Source of the DNA: Spodoptera frugiperda
Lineage: Eukaryota > Arthropoda > Insecta > Lepidoptera > Noctuidae
Direction of reading: 5' to 3'
Length of the DNA stretch: 64,000 nt
Assembly (NCBI RefSeq): GCF_023101765.2
Contig: NC_064223.1
Location: 3,968,001 to 4,032,000 of the forward strand
Position numbers and translations under genes: made by a program. Below the pieces are notes generated by a model that was not told the DNA's origin, did no database searches, and was given only the letters and a program-made list of their open reading frames with translations. Of the stretch, positions 33,139 to 43,753 are shown in pieces; position 1 is the first letter of the stretch; each line of letters opens with the position of its first letter.

Positions 33139-36100
33139 AATCCATTCCGCCTCCTCCAGGCGAACATCAACCACTGCGCCGCTGCTCAGGATCTCCTGCT
33201 CCAGAGCATGGCGCAGTGGTCGATCAATGTCGCCGTAGTCTCCGAGCCGTATTTCGTCCCGCCCAGGGATCACTGGGTGGCGGACTTGGACGGCTCGGTG
33301 ACCATCATCTCGTCGGCCGCCGCCGGTACCCCGACTCTCGAGAGCGCTCGAAGAGGCCGGGGTTGTGTCGCAGCACGGTTCGGAGAGATCGCTGTGGTGG
33401 GCGTGTATTTCTCTCCGAACCGAACTCTCGCCGAGTTCCACAACTCCCTTAGGGAGTTGGTCGCCGTCGTCGTCGGGTTCCGTTCCCTCCCCGTACTTGT
33501 CCTCGGGGACTTCAATGCCAAAAACTTGGCTTGGGGTTCCCGGTTCACTGACGTTCGGGGTAGGATGGTGGAAGACTGGGCTCTGGAGACAGGCCTAGTC
33601 GTCCTGAACCGGGGTTCTGTCCCCACGTGTGTGCGGATGCAGGGCGAATTGATGGTGGATATCTCGTTCGCCAGCCCCGCTCTGTCACCCCGTGTTGTTG
33701 ACTGGCGCGTTATGGAGGAGGTGGAGACGTTTTCTGACCACCGGTATATCCGGTTCAACGTCTCCGCCGAGTCCGCGGACCCGCCAGTCAGACAGGCCCC
33801 ATGTGGCCCGCGTTGGGCGCTAAGACAGTTGGACCGGGAGCTTTTCCTGGAAGCCGCAATCGTGCAGGCCTGGGTGATCCCACCGGACAGGCCTGCCGAC
33901 ATCGACGAAGAGGCAAGATGGCTCCAGGACGCCATGTCCAGAATATGTGACGTGGCGATGCCCCGGGTCCGGCCAGGTCAGCGCAAGCGCCAGGTGTACT
34001 GGTGGTCGCAAGAGCTGGCTGCTCTGCGCAGTGCGTGCGTAGCTGCGCGCCGCCGGTACACGAGGCACCGCAGGCTCCGTATCCGCGCTCCAGACGCGGA
34101 GGTAAGAGAGGCGGAGTTGTACGAGGGGTACAAGGTGGCGAAGGCCGCCCTCAAGGCGGAGATTTGGCGGGCTAAGGAAGAAGCCCGCCGGACGATGCTG
34201 GAGACTCTGAACAGAGATCCATGGGGGCGCCCCTATCGGATGGTGCGTGACAAGCTCCGCACGTGGGCTCCCCCACTGACTCAGAGTCTCCGGCCAGAGA
34301 TCGTAGAGGAAGTAGTCGGCACCTTGTTTCCCCGACTACGGAGGGGTTTCACCCCTCCATCCATGACTCCGCCCCCTGCGGTGCCCAATGCGGGCCACAG
34401 TGACGACGACGACGACATCGTTCCGGAGGTGACCGAGGCAGAACTGAGAGCGGCGGTGCGCCGGATGGGCGCCAAGAACACCGCCCCAGGACCCGATGGC
34501 ATACATGGCAAGGCGTGGGTCCTGGCCTCGGAGGCTCTCGGGCCTCGATTAATAGGTCTCTATAGCGCATGCTTGGAGAAGGGCCAGTTCCCACTTCAGT
34601 GGAAGACGGGAAAACTGGTCCTCGTGAAGAAGCCGGGGCGCCCTGCGGACTCTCCATCCGCGTACCGGCCCATTGTGCTGCTCGACGAGGTGGGAAAAGT
34701 CTTCGAAAGGATAATTTCGAACCGCCTCGTCGCGCACTTGTCCGGATCTGGGCCGGACCTCGCGGATGGCCAGTTCGGCTTCCGCAGAGGGCGCTCCACG
34801 GTGGACGCCATCATGCGCGTAAGGGACCTCACGACGGGGACTGCAGTGTCCAGGGGTAAGGTCGTTGTAGCGGTGTCATTGGACATCGCCAACGCCTTCA
34901 ACTCCCTACCCTGGAGCTGCATACTGGAGGCACTCCGGTATCACCGGGTTCCTACCTACCTCCGTCATATAATCGAGGCCTACCTGACAGACAGGTATGT
35001 CATATACCCCGGTCACCAGGGCGAATGGAAACGGCGAGAGATGTCGCGCGGTGTTCCACAGGGTTCGGTTATGGGACCGCTCCTGTGGGATATCGGTTAC
35101 GACTGGGTGCTGCGCACCGACCTCCCGAACGGCGTCGGCGTAATATGTTACGCCGACGATACGCTAGTGTTAGCGCACGGGAGGTCGCACCAGGCGGCGG
35201 CCAACTTAATGGCGAGAGCGGTTGCGACAGTTGTTGACAGGATCCGGCAATTGGGACTCGAGGTGGCGCTCCACAAGTCCGAGGCCATGTGCTTTCATGG
35301 CCGCGGGAACGCGCCACCTCCGGGTGGGTCCCAAATAACGGCGGGAGGAGTTTCCATCGGCGTCGAGACGACGATGAAGTATCTAGGACTCGTCCTCGAC
35401 AGTCGATGGAACTTCGTGGAACACTTCCGACGTTTGGCTCCTAAGTTGGAGCGGACGGGGGCTGCGCTTAAGCGGCTCCTGCCAAACCTCGGGGGGCCAA
35501 ATGCCTCCTGCCGGAGGTTGTACGCGGGGATCGTGCGGTCCATGGCCCTCTACGGCGCCCCTGTGTGGGCGCCGAACCTGATGCGGCGGCCAGCTCGGGC
35601 GCTGCTCACGTCTCAGAGGGTCATGGCCATCCGGGTGATTCGTGGATATCGCACGATCTCCGGGGAGGCGGCGAACCTCCTTGCCGGATTACCGCCGTGG
35701 GATTTGGAGGCGAAGGTGCTCGCGCGCGTCTTCAGTCTGCGCGCCGACGCGTGTCGCCGGGGCGAAACTCCATTGCCGCGCCAGATAAGTGCGTGGCGGG
35801 ACGAGCTCCGGCGCGATCTCATGGCGGAATGGCAGCAACGACTGTCGCAACCGAGGGCTGGGCTCGCTGTCATCGCAGCGGTAAGTCCCCTCTTTGAGGA
35901 GTGGCTAGAGAGGCGCCACGGCGTCCTCACCTACCGCCTAACGCAGGTGCTTACCGGACATGGGAGTTTCGGTAGGTTCCTGTTCCTTATTGGGCGGGAG
36001 GAAACGCCCGGGTGTCATCACTGTGAGGACCGCCCGGAGGACACGGTAGAACATACGGTGGCGGTGTGCCCTGCGTGGGCTGAGCACCGCCAAGTCCTCA

Positions 36101-36318
36101 GGGATGTGGTCGGCGACGGCGACCTCTCGCGCCCGGCACTGGTTCAGGCCATGGTGCGGAGCGAGAGGGACTGGGATGCCGTCTCCTCCTTCTGCGAAGC
36201 AGTCATGCTAGCTAAGGAGGAGGCGGGGCGCGTGAGAGAACAAACCTCCTCACGCCCCAGCCGTCGCGAAAGACACTCCGGACGTAGGGGATCCCGAGAC
36301 GATCTCCGGCCACCGTAA
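33136..36318 (+). CDS. R1-clade ORF2: endonuclease-reverse transcriptase
   Basis: The 1060-residue protein nicks target DNA and copies the element RNA onto it (target-primed reverse transcription) in the nucleus. Residues 1-215 or so are the AP-like endonuclease: N10 in 'QANINH', E37 in 'SEPYF', 'VYFSPN' near 90, D125/N127 in 'LGDFNAKN', D175 in 'MVDISF', and S200-D201-H202. Residues about 430-760 are the RT: 'NTAPGPDGIHG' (448), 'AYRPIVLLDEVGK' (509), 'FGFRRGRST' (547), catalytic D583 in 'SLDIANAFNSL', 'GVPQGSVMGPLLW' (639), and catalytic YADD at 672-675. A C-terminal zinc finger C960-x2-C963-x9-H973-x4-C978 follows ('CHHCEDRPEDTVEHTVAVC'). No RNase H is seen. Length and order match the R1 clade. 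No stop or frameshift interrupts it and every key residue checked is present. The start is the ATG in TAATG. GC-rich codon use differs from the host background. Confidence 0.95.
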   Translation: MNPFRLLQANINHCAAAQDLLLQSMAQWSINVAVVSEPYFVPPRDHWVADLDGSVTIISSAAAGTPTLESARRGRGCVAARFGEIAVVGVYFSPNRTLAEFHNSLRELVAVVVGFRSLPVLVLGDFNAKNLAWGSRFTDVRGRMVEDWALETGLVVLNRGSVPTCVRMQGELMVDISFASPALSPRVVDWRVMEEVETFSDHRYIRFNVSAESADPPVRQAPCGPRWALRQLDRELFLEAAIVQAWVIPPDRPADIDEEARWLQDAMSRICDVAMPRVRPGQRKRQVYWWSQELAALRSACVAARRRYTRHRRLRIRAPDAEVREAELYEGYKVAKAALKAEIWRAKEEARRTMLETLNRDPWGRPYRMVRDKLRTWAPPLTQSLRPEIVEEVVGTLFPRLRRGFTPPSMTPPPAVPNAGHSDDDDDIVPEVTEAELRAAVRRMGAKNTAPGPDGIHGKAWVLASEALGPRLIGLYSACLEKGQFPLQWKTGKLVLVKKPGRPADSPSAYRPIVLLDEVGKVFERIISNRLVAHLSGSGPDLADGQFGFRRGRSTVDAIMRVRDLTTGTAVSRGKVVVAVSLDIANAFNSLPWSCILEALRYHRVPTYLRHIIEAYLTDRYVIYPGHQGEWKRREMSRGVPQGSVMGPLLWDIGYDWVLRTDLPNGVGVICYADDTLVLAHGRSHQAAANLMARAVATVVDRIRQLGLEVALHKSEAMCFHGRGNAPPPGGSQITAGGVSIGVETTMKYLGLVLDSRWNFVEHFRRLAPKLERTGAALKRLLPNLGGPNASCRRLYAGIVRSMALYGAPVWAPNLMRRPARALLTSQRVMAIRVIRGYRTISGEAANLLAGLPPWDLEAKVLARVFSLRADACRRGETPLPRQISAWRDELRRDLMAEWQQRLSQPRAGLAVIAAVSPLFEEWLERRHGVLTYRLTQVLTGHGSFGRFLFLIGREETPGCHHCEDRPEDTVEHTVAVCPAWAEHRQVLRDVVGDGDLSRPALVQAMVRSERDWDAVSSFCEAVMLAKEEAGRVREQTSSRPSRRERHSGRRGSRDDLRPP

Positions 36319-36632
36319 GTGCGGGCCTGCGGACGGCGAGCAAGGGTAGCTCACCGCCCGAACAGAACCAGACCCGTGCGTGCGGCGCGTCGCGTTCCGC
36401 GCGCGCCTCAAAGAGCCATCAGACCACCACAGATGGGGCCCAATAGGACTGATGCCTGATCCGGAGCTGCGGACTACCTAGCGGGTTTACCGGGGCTCCG
36501 GCTCGAAAAGCAGGAGTAGGAACGGGGTGGTTTTTAGTCAGTAAGAGTCTGACACTCCCTCTCGCCTCGCCCAAGGCGAGAAAAGTCATTGGATGATTTT
36601 CCCCCTCAAAAAAAAAAAAAAAAAAAAAAAAA
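36319..36632 (+). other. Retrotransposon 3' UTR and poly-A tail
   Basis: The UTR contains CCGGAGCTGCGGACTACCTA, GGGGCTCCGGCTCGAAAAGC, AGGAGTAGGAACGGGGTGG, TTTTTAGTCAGTAAGAGTCT. A hairpin CTCGCCT-CGCCCA-AGGCGAG (36561-36580) follows, then AAAAGTCATTGGATGATTTT and CCCCCTC. The poly-A is 25 bases (36608-36632). The conserved hairpin plus terminal block is what all related fragments in the window share and is the likely RT recognition region. Confidence 0.85.
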
Positions 36633-36645
36633 GGCTTTCGGTCAC
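36633..36645. repeat. Target-site duplication, right copy
   Basis: GGCTTTCGGTCAC, an exact repeat of 32344-32356, immediately after the poly-A. Confidence 0.9.
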
Positions 36646-39134
36646 CTGAACCCGAGGACGAATAGTTTAATTCAAAATCAAATCATTATGAATAGCTAAA
36701 GATCTTGATTATTAATTCTCACATGTTTAAAAACCAGCTCTTTCATATGTAATTCCATTATTTCAAAAACATTTTTTTACATTTAATTTTTTATACAAAA
36801 CATACATACATAAATAAAACGATTACGTAACTGACCACTGAGCCAATAAATAAACCAAATACAAAATACGGAGAACAAAGCTCTACCCTTAATAAATTAA
36901 ACTAATAATTAAATGGGAGCCTGACCAGGCTAGCTCCATATCATTTACTTAAGAGTAGGAATACATATTCAGCAGTAATCATTTACGAGCTTCGCGCGGT
37001 CTATATACTTTGCCCTGAGGTCAATGGAGCTTATATAAAATCTGAGAACGTTTAGCAGGCAATGATAGTAAAAAGTAGCTTTTATATGTTATGTAACAGA
37101 GTTGGATTTGAATTGTTGGGGTGAAAATAGTATATGTATTTGTATAATAAGTATCGTAAAACAAAAACTCTACTAATTTCAAGGTTTGTATTAAAAATAT
37201 GTGATACTATGCTTTGATAAACGTAACGTAACTTATCTGTTCCATTCTAGACTAATCTCTTTTTTCCATATCTAGTATATGCGGGCACTAATCTAAGAAA
37301 ATATAGTTTTTCTATTGTTTCAAGTTATTTTTAATTATTCTTCTTTTCTTTTATAAAAAAAAAAAACGTTGCATTAAAATATTGTGTAAGTAGCTGTGAA
37401 AAGTTGTTCTGTATGACTTTGACTATAAAGAACCCATTTAACCAAACAATTATAATTCCCAGCCCAAGCCTACTCTACTGTACTATAAAAGGCCTTCTAT
37501 TCTTTCACAATCCATCCCTGAATAGGTAATAACAATACTATAATAGTTCTGTGGTCCGCTGCTACACTCAATTAAATTATATATATGTCCTCCCCATCCG
37601 CTTCATAAAGCGTAGATACTCCGCACTAATGTTTATTCAAGCGCTGTTTTCGCTTTATCCTCCATTTTATATTCATTCTTGGGTAAACACTTCGGTAATT
37701 CTATTCAAACAAAGATTTGATTGTTTTTGTTTGTGTTGCATCCGAGGATGGGAAGGTGGCAAACGGGCAACATGTGTGCTAGATTCGTTTGGATAGCAAC
37801 GACACTGTTTGTGTGTACAGAACTGTGTATACCGTTGCATTAATTTGTTTTGTTAAAATGTTAATGTGAATATTGCCAGAGCTGCATTGGAAGAGTATCA
37901 TCGGATCAATGAAAACTTTAACTTACCGTGCCCAGAGTCATTTAATGTTTACTTAGCAATTGTTTTGGAAACAGAAATATTACTAAGGCATAGTTAAAGT
38001 AATCATTAAATGACACTGAGTACGACAGTTTGGTCTTAATAGACTTTAAATACACATACTCACTATTGGACTCTGGAGTCCAATGATAATTAATGTTCCA
38101 CAGGAAGAAGACACATGCAGATTTTTCTCTCTCGAATCTTTTTTCGTTTTTTTTTTTTTTATATTCCAGCCAATATTAAATGCAAAGCCACCGACAACAA
38201 CTCGATATTTACTACCGAACCCATAAATGATCCCCTGAGCAAGATTATTCAAAGATTTAGAAAGCTTCCATCTCTTTTCACAACATTGAGAGTAAACGAG
38301 ATAGATACAACAGTATTTGAGATTCCAACAGCTTGCAAAGGATTCATAGTCTCTTAAAGAATTCCAATCAGCCAGCTTTAGTATTTAAATAGCTTTGTTT
38401 ACTACTACGGTTTGGTTTGTACGACTTGTTACAAGTACCTTATTTACCTTTTCTTACCATTTCCTTACGAGAGGAAATCTGGTTAAACTCGGTAAAATTA
38501 AAAGCTACCGAAAGGTAAAATGTAATCATACTAAGGGCTAAAAGTATTGTAACCTATTATAAACTACAAGTTTAGATGTTTTATTAGGTATGGTTTTTTT
38601 CAATGAATTTGTAGTTTATTTTAAAAGCAGATATAACTCCATTAATAAAAATTACCAAACTGTTGATAGATCCCAATAACCATGGTACCTAACTCATAAC
38701 TTTATATAAAAATTATATCTTTTTCCAACAAAAACGGTAGTAAATTTAACTAATTTCACAAACAGACCTCGCAGTGGAAAAAAGTTCAGTTTTCAACAAT
38801 TACTGTCATCTATAATTACTTTCTAGACCCAAATTCTAATTTTCAAGAGAAAAAATGTCTAGAAGACGTGGCCTAAAGCCTAAAGCCTTGACAGACAGAT
38901 GGATAGCCTCAGAGGCTGTTTGTACCCGCATCGCGTTAATGTAATGATTGCCTTGTTAATTACAAGATCCAATATCCTTCACGCCTCAAGTCTTAGACGA
39001 GGATTCCTCAAAGGAGACATTTAACTGCACGTGTTATACACATTTCCTTATGAAAGTGGATTTAAGTGTTCTTTAATATTAGTATTATAAATGTACTGTT
39101 TATATTGTTACTTTAACCATTGTCATCATCGTTA
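36646..39134. other. AT-rich non-coding DNA
   Basis: Short A or T runs occur (37350-37365, 38150-38160). Frames at 37551-37796 and 38046-38357 overlap on opposite strands and have no domain. No gene is supported. Confidence 0.4.
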
Positions 39135-39195
39135 TGATCAGCCGAGAGACGTCCATTGCTGAACAAAGGCCTCCCCTTAGTCCTCTATCCTCCTT
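39135..39195 (+). repeat. Fragment of a common lepidopteran retroposon
   Basis: ATCAGCCGAGAGACGTCCAT, TGCTGAACAAAGGCCTCCCC and TTAGTCCTC follow the widely seen lepidopteran wording 'gacgtccactgctgaacataggcctcccc'. Only this core remains. Confidence 0.5.
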
Positions 39196-39341
39196 GACCA
39201 TTATCAACACGAAGTATTTAATTGTTTAATTTGTAGTAGGTAGGCTAACTAATATGGTACCCTTAATATTTCTTCTTTGTAGAAACTATTTACCTTTATG
39301 TAGTACTCTTAACTGTGTTTATATTATGACTTTCGCGAGAC

Positions 39342-39535
39342 AAAGTAAATTAATTATTATGTTTTTCGGCTTACTCACGTAATTATTTGATGTACCTAGT
39401 TATTTGGCGAAAATCGCCGCGTCGTGTTTCGCGGAATGCTGCTCATGAATTTGAGCCTCTAGCACGGCTTGAAACTAGTCATGTTTCTTGTCAAATAATT
39501 ACGTTAGTAAGCCGAAAAACATAATAATGAATTTA
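39342..39535 (+). mobile_element. Penelope-type inverted-repeat remnant
   Basis: The left arm TTATTATGTTTTTCGGCTTA plus CTCACGTAATTATTTGA is mirrored by TCAAATAATTACGTTAGTAA plus GCCGAAAAACATAATAAT. Between them, on the plus strand, are GCGGAATGCTGCTCATGAAT, TTGAGCCTCTAGCACGGCTT and GAAACTAG. Almost nothing else of the element is left. Confidence 0.55.
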
Positions 39536-40040
39536 GTACTTACCTAGTTTAGGAACAAGTTCTAAGTATTGTTCATTTGGCACAAAATTGGATCAAATTA
39601 TCCTGAGCACCGCCGCAGGAAAAATCTAGTTGTTTAACAAAAATTAAACGAACATTGGCACAAAGACACACCTACACACCAGTTTACGCTCTAGGCACAT
39701 CACGACTTTTGTAACGGAAACACTAATTCCAAAGTTTAACCTTAAATAAATACCGTTGGCCACCCCAAAAACACAAATGTTGCCAACATTGTCGCTAAAA
39801 CAACGGTAAGTAGGAGATTAATTTAGTTTGTGTGTATAATTAATGTACTGTGAAATGCTTAGTTATTGACCAGCTTGTTTAGGATTAATTCCAGTTATTA
39901 CTTGCTGTTCTGTATTTGTGTTTGGTAGTCATTTTGTTAATTTATACTGGTTGGATGTGCGTGAAATGTTATTAGCTTTATAGTAATATGTGATGTTATG
40001 TGATTGTGTTAGCATACCAGCTATCAAGCTGGCTTACGAA

Positions 40041-40088
40041 TAATCTAATAGTTACTAAGTCTATCATAACTGAGTAACTATTAGATTA
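40041..40088. repeat. Perfect 16-bp inverted repeat
   Basis: TAATCTAATAGTTACT and its exact reverse complement flank a 16-base spacer. Confidence 0.8.
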
Positions 40089-40159
40089 GTCTATGTCTAA
40101 TGATGAAACATAATATAATTAATATAGAACAATATTGGCTAACTGAATTTAACTAAAAA

Positions 40160-40340
40160 TCGCGGTTTACTCACGTAAATTAATGAAGAAAAGCTCTACT
40201 AGTTTCGAGTCACAGAGGGACTCTTCATCATGAGTAGCGTGTTCACCAAAACTATGCGCGACGTCGCCGCGTCTGCGCACGCAGCCATTAATTTACGTGA
40301 GTAAACCGTGATTTTTAGTTAATTTAGTATGTCTCACGAA
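40160..40340 (-). mobile_element. Penelope-type inverted-repeat remnant (second subfamily)
   Basis: The arms are TTAACTAAAAATCGCGGTTT plus ACTCACGTAAATTAATG and, inverted, CATTAATTTACGTGAGTAAA plus CCGTGATTTTTAGTTAA. The minus strand holds GCTACTCATGATGAAGAGTC, a loop, then GACTCGAAACTAGTAGAGC. Outside the right arm lies AGTATGTCTCACGAAAGTTA, as at 3912-3932. Confidence 0.6.
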
Positions 40341-40717
40341 AGTTATCATAAAAATGGCATTCTATGTACAGCACATTTTATTTCCTAGAAAAGTCAAGCT
40401 TACCTGCGTTAAAAAACAAAGCTCACTCCCACATAGTTCATAAATACGATAAATTACGTAATGTGATTATTCGTTGAATCGCATGCCGACCGTTAACCTT
40501 GTCAATCTATGGATTAAGTGAGTACTCGTACGTAACCGAATACTGGATCATATACCTGTGTATAAAATAGCGTATGCAGGTATTAATACCATGGATAAAA
40601 GAAATACCACATTAATACCCATCATATTATTCTACAGTATAACTACGTACTTCGGTATTGTCCCGTACGAATTGACCATTCTGACTACTTCATACTGATA
40701 TAATCACACATTTGTGA

Positions 40718-40915
40718 AATAAAAACCTCCTGAAAGAAACGGTTGGCATGGTGGCTGGGCAACTGGCTGCCGTGTAACGTGTCGCGGGTTCGATTTCCGC
40801 ACGGAGCTACTCTTTATGTGATCTACAAACTGTTGTGAAAGTTGTCTGTATTGAAAGAAATTTTGTAATTGTATGTTTGTAAACGCACCCACGACATGGG
40901 AGAAAATCCTAGTGT
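40718..40915 (+). mobile_element. tRNA-derived SINE, copy 2
   Basis: The head has an A-box-like TTGGCATGGTGGCTGGGC and a near-canonical B-box GGGTTCGATTTCC (40786-40798). The body follows with GCACGGAGCTACTC, TGTGATCTACAAACTGTTG, GTATGTTTGTAAACGCACCC and ACGACATGGGAGAAAATCCT. The layout is a tRNA-like pol III promoter plus an unrelated body. No poly-A or duplication is clear. Confidence 0.65.
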
Positions 40916-42794
40916 GAAGCAATTCACATTTGAAAACTCGAATTTTGTTTTTTTTTTTTCAGTGTGACCAGTTTTATTAGATAACAAACTATGCTCCCCA
41001 GTCAAGTGCGAGTATGAATACATTTAGAAGTCCTCTGATTTCATTCATATTGAAGTAGCGGGCACGATGAATTTTAAAATGGAGGATGCGCTTCTCTCCG
41101 TACCCCGTTAATATTCTATGAAATAACTACCAACAAGCATATTTTCAAAGTATAAAGTCTTTATAAATAAATTAAAACTTAGGAACTTCAAAAATGGCGA
41201 ACGAAAATAAAATGTTTTGTCGAGAATTACAAACATAACAATTATTATGTACATTTCTAACTAAGTTTCATCACGGAATGTCTGAAAAAGTTCTGCATTA
41301 ATAATCAGACGGAACCTACTTAGCTTCTTTTAAAAAATAATATGAATTTGGTGGTGAGAAGCTGTATTTTTTTGTTACGACAAAATAGCGGCAATTTCAT
41401 TTATTCCGTAACTAACTTTTGCCGCAGCTCATTTCGCATGAAAAGATAGGTCGCCTTTTTTAAAGGATTACCGTTTTACGTCCATATTAATTAAAAACAG
41501 CGTAATCTTAATTACATTCCACGGAGGACGCGGACTGACAAGTATAATGGATGACTAGAAAAAAAATATAAGAATTTTAATTATTATTAACGATAAGAAA
41601 ACATCATTGCATACGCTTTCGTGATTTCTACATTAATAAAGCTCTAAAATATAATAAAGTTAAGAGTAAATTCGACCAAAATATCGTTAACTTAGAGATC
41701 TTTATCCAAAAATACGGCATAACAATGACGTTTTATCGTCCAATATAAACAAATAGTTTTTCGAGAATGAACCTAATCTGGAGCTGTTTAAAATTCAAGT
41801 TGGCTAGGCAGCCACCTAGTCGGTATTACAGTCGAGATACGTGACCTTAATTTCGAATCTACCTGATTAATCCGTTGGTGCTAGACTTGTACTGACTTTT
41901 GGTCTATACCTAGGTTAGCACAATAGCTTAGAATAGAATAGGTAAAAGGTAGTCTACCTGTATTATAATAGAGTTAGTATAATACGCAAAAAAAATTACG
42001 TCACGCGGCAAAAGGCAATAGTGTCACCTCCTATGGCACTGATTAATGTAACTATTGGAAAATGGATGGTACATTATACAAATTCTCTTCTACCTACAAC
42101 TTGTATGCCTTCAGGGATTACAATTTGTAACGCTATGATTATGTAATTACAACAATATACCACGAAACTAAATGGAAATTAAATTAAAACTGTCGAATGT
42201 AGGTGTATTGTATTCCACCTTTAACAAAATATACTGGGAATAGAAAATAATATACTTAATTAACTATAATAGTATATAGTTATGTTCGACATGTCAGTAC
42301 CTACATAAATTCGTTGAGGTCAAAGCTTCAGGCGCCCATTACTTGGACACAAGATAAAATAATGTTAACCAACCTTCTGCCGTAATGTCCGCCATATTTT
42401 ATAGCGTCCGCCTATTCTAAGTAAGAGTTTATTGCCAACAAATTGCTATTTGTGATACTGTTTCAACAATTAATGAGTATTTCTTCTGTATTTCTTGGTA
42501 TTTCAATACGGTATAACACCGATAGTCTTGCCCTGTAAAATACATATAGATTACGAAGATTCTTATTAAAAAAATATGAAAAAACCAGACCATTGATACA
42601 AGTTCACATACACAACTGTGCACTAAATACTTTATCCTTTACTCCAACTATAGTAACCTATGTGTCTTGTTGGAAAAATACCGAGGGTTAAAAAAAATAC
42701 TACTGTTTATTCTTATACTTGTTTTATATTGTAATTTTGTTTCCCATGGTTTATCTTACTATCTATTATCATATATCCCTACACATTTATATTA
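40916..42794. other. AT-rich non-coding DNA
   Basis: No domain or repeat was recognised. The frame at 42429-42623 (minus) is hydrophobic but unremarkable. Confidence 0.4.
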
Positions 42795-43091
42795 TTACAC
42801 GACAATGATGTCGTGAATTCTTAGCAAACCATAAAAAATATATAACATCAAAATATCTCTCAGTGCCCATGGCAATGAAATGATGAGAAAAGTAATAAAA
42901 GTGTGCTTATTTGTCGCAAAGATGATATTGAACCCGTATACGACATTCATCATTCCATTTACCAAAAACTCCCATAAAAGTGGCAACTCAGTACTAACGC
43001 AATATATTTTGGGCCACTTCCGCGACAAATAAAGTTTGTCGACTCGGGAAATTTCTCGATTTTTCCCCTTGATGTCCTTTGAAAATATTTG
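42795..43091 (-). CDS. Candidate gustatory-receptor-like exon
   Basis: The minus-strand frame runs from a possible phase-0 acceptor (TTAACTGTCTACAG, ending 43092) to TAA at 42795-42797, with no ATG needed if it is internal. It reads 'FSKDIKGKNREISRV', then 'YCVSTELPLLWEFLVN' and 'MMNVVYGFNIIF', then a hydrophobic run 'FITFLIISLPWALRDILMLY'. The string L-x-N-x-(V)YG followed by membrane helices resembles the TM5-TM6 region of insect gustatory receptors. There is no strong donor before the stop, and the C-terminal TYhhhhhQF exon was not found nearby. It could be a receptor pseudogene or a chance frame. Confidence 0.25.
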   Translation of the reverse strand, partial: QIFSKDIKGKNREISRVDKLYLSRKWPKIYCVSTELPLLWEFLVNGMMNVVYGFNIIFATNKHTFITFLIISLPWALRDILMLYIFYGLLRIHDIIVV

Positions 43092-43204
43092 CTGTAGACA
43101 GTTAATTTATTGTATTATGAATGTTCCAGTAGTAGTTTAGTTTAATATAAAATCTCAAGAATGAAAATCAGTGTAAAAAAAAAACACATTGACTTTTCTT
43201 TCAT

Positions 43205-43395
43205 AAATAATGTATTTAATTATTATGTCATCGGCTTACTCATGTAACTGTGTGACGAAGAACTCGACCAGTTTCAAGCCATACTAGAGGCTCATATTCA
43301 TTAGCAGCATTCCGCGGCACACGAAGCGGGTATTGTCGCGCTGCTACTCTCGGTAGCACATGATAACATAATAATTAATTTAGTACGTCACAAGA
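43205..43395 (-). mobile_element. Penelope-type inverted-repeat remnant
   Basis: It starts TTAATTATTATGTCATCGGC and TTACTCATGTAACTGTGTGA, then AGTTTCAAGCCATACTAGAG and GCTCATATTCATTAGCAGCA, then TTCCGCGGCACACGAAGCGG and TGTCGCGCTGCTACT. It ends GATAACATAATAATTAATTT. It is a close relative of the 3290-3912 copy without its coding part. Confidence 0.55.
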
Positions 43396-43753
43396 TTATT
43401 TAATAAAACAATCTATTTTAATATTATTAAACAAGAAGGATTTTTGATATTTTATAACCTAAAAATAAATACTATACATATGTTCTTATAGTTCTATTAT
43501 CAAGAATTTTGTTATCATGTGACAAACCAACCTAACACATCACTAAGACCTTGAGAAAAACAATAATTCACCGGCACTGGACAGAAAAAACAAACCAATT
43601 TATCATGGAAACGTAGGAATTTACTTTCATATATTGACATCTTGACATTGATACTTTTATGAAAAAGAAAAGTACCACGGGTAAGTTACAACTCAGTAGA
43701 AGGTAAACCAACCAGGTTTGAAATGTCTACCACATCCATTCATTAGCCCCGTT

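Larger units (their letters stand above)
32357..36632 (+). mobile_element. R1-clade non-LTR retrotransposon, 5'-truncated
   Basis: This is a 4.28-kb insertion bounded by the 13-bp duplication. It consists of the 3' part of ORF1, a complete ORF2, a 3' UTR of about 290 bp and a 25-A tail. It is GC-rich in an AT-rich region, a sharp compositional step at both ends. The R1 clade is suggested by the gag zinc-knuckle triplet, the AP-endonuclease-RT order with a C-terminal CCHC finger and no RNase H, and the TAATG junction between ORFs. The 5' UTR and the first part of ORF1 are missing, the usual result of incomplete target-primed reverse transcription. It does not sit in rDNA or TTAGG telomeric repeats, unlike the site-specific R1, TRAS and SART elements, so it belongs to a lineage that can insert elsewhere. 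The intact ORF2, long pure poly-A and exact duplication argue for a recent insertion. Confidence 0.93.

Noticed and set aside
40744..40806. A second tRNA gene
   Set aside because: A- and B-box sequences are present, but no acceptor or anticodon stem forms. It is the head of a SINE.
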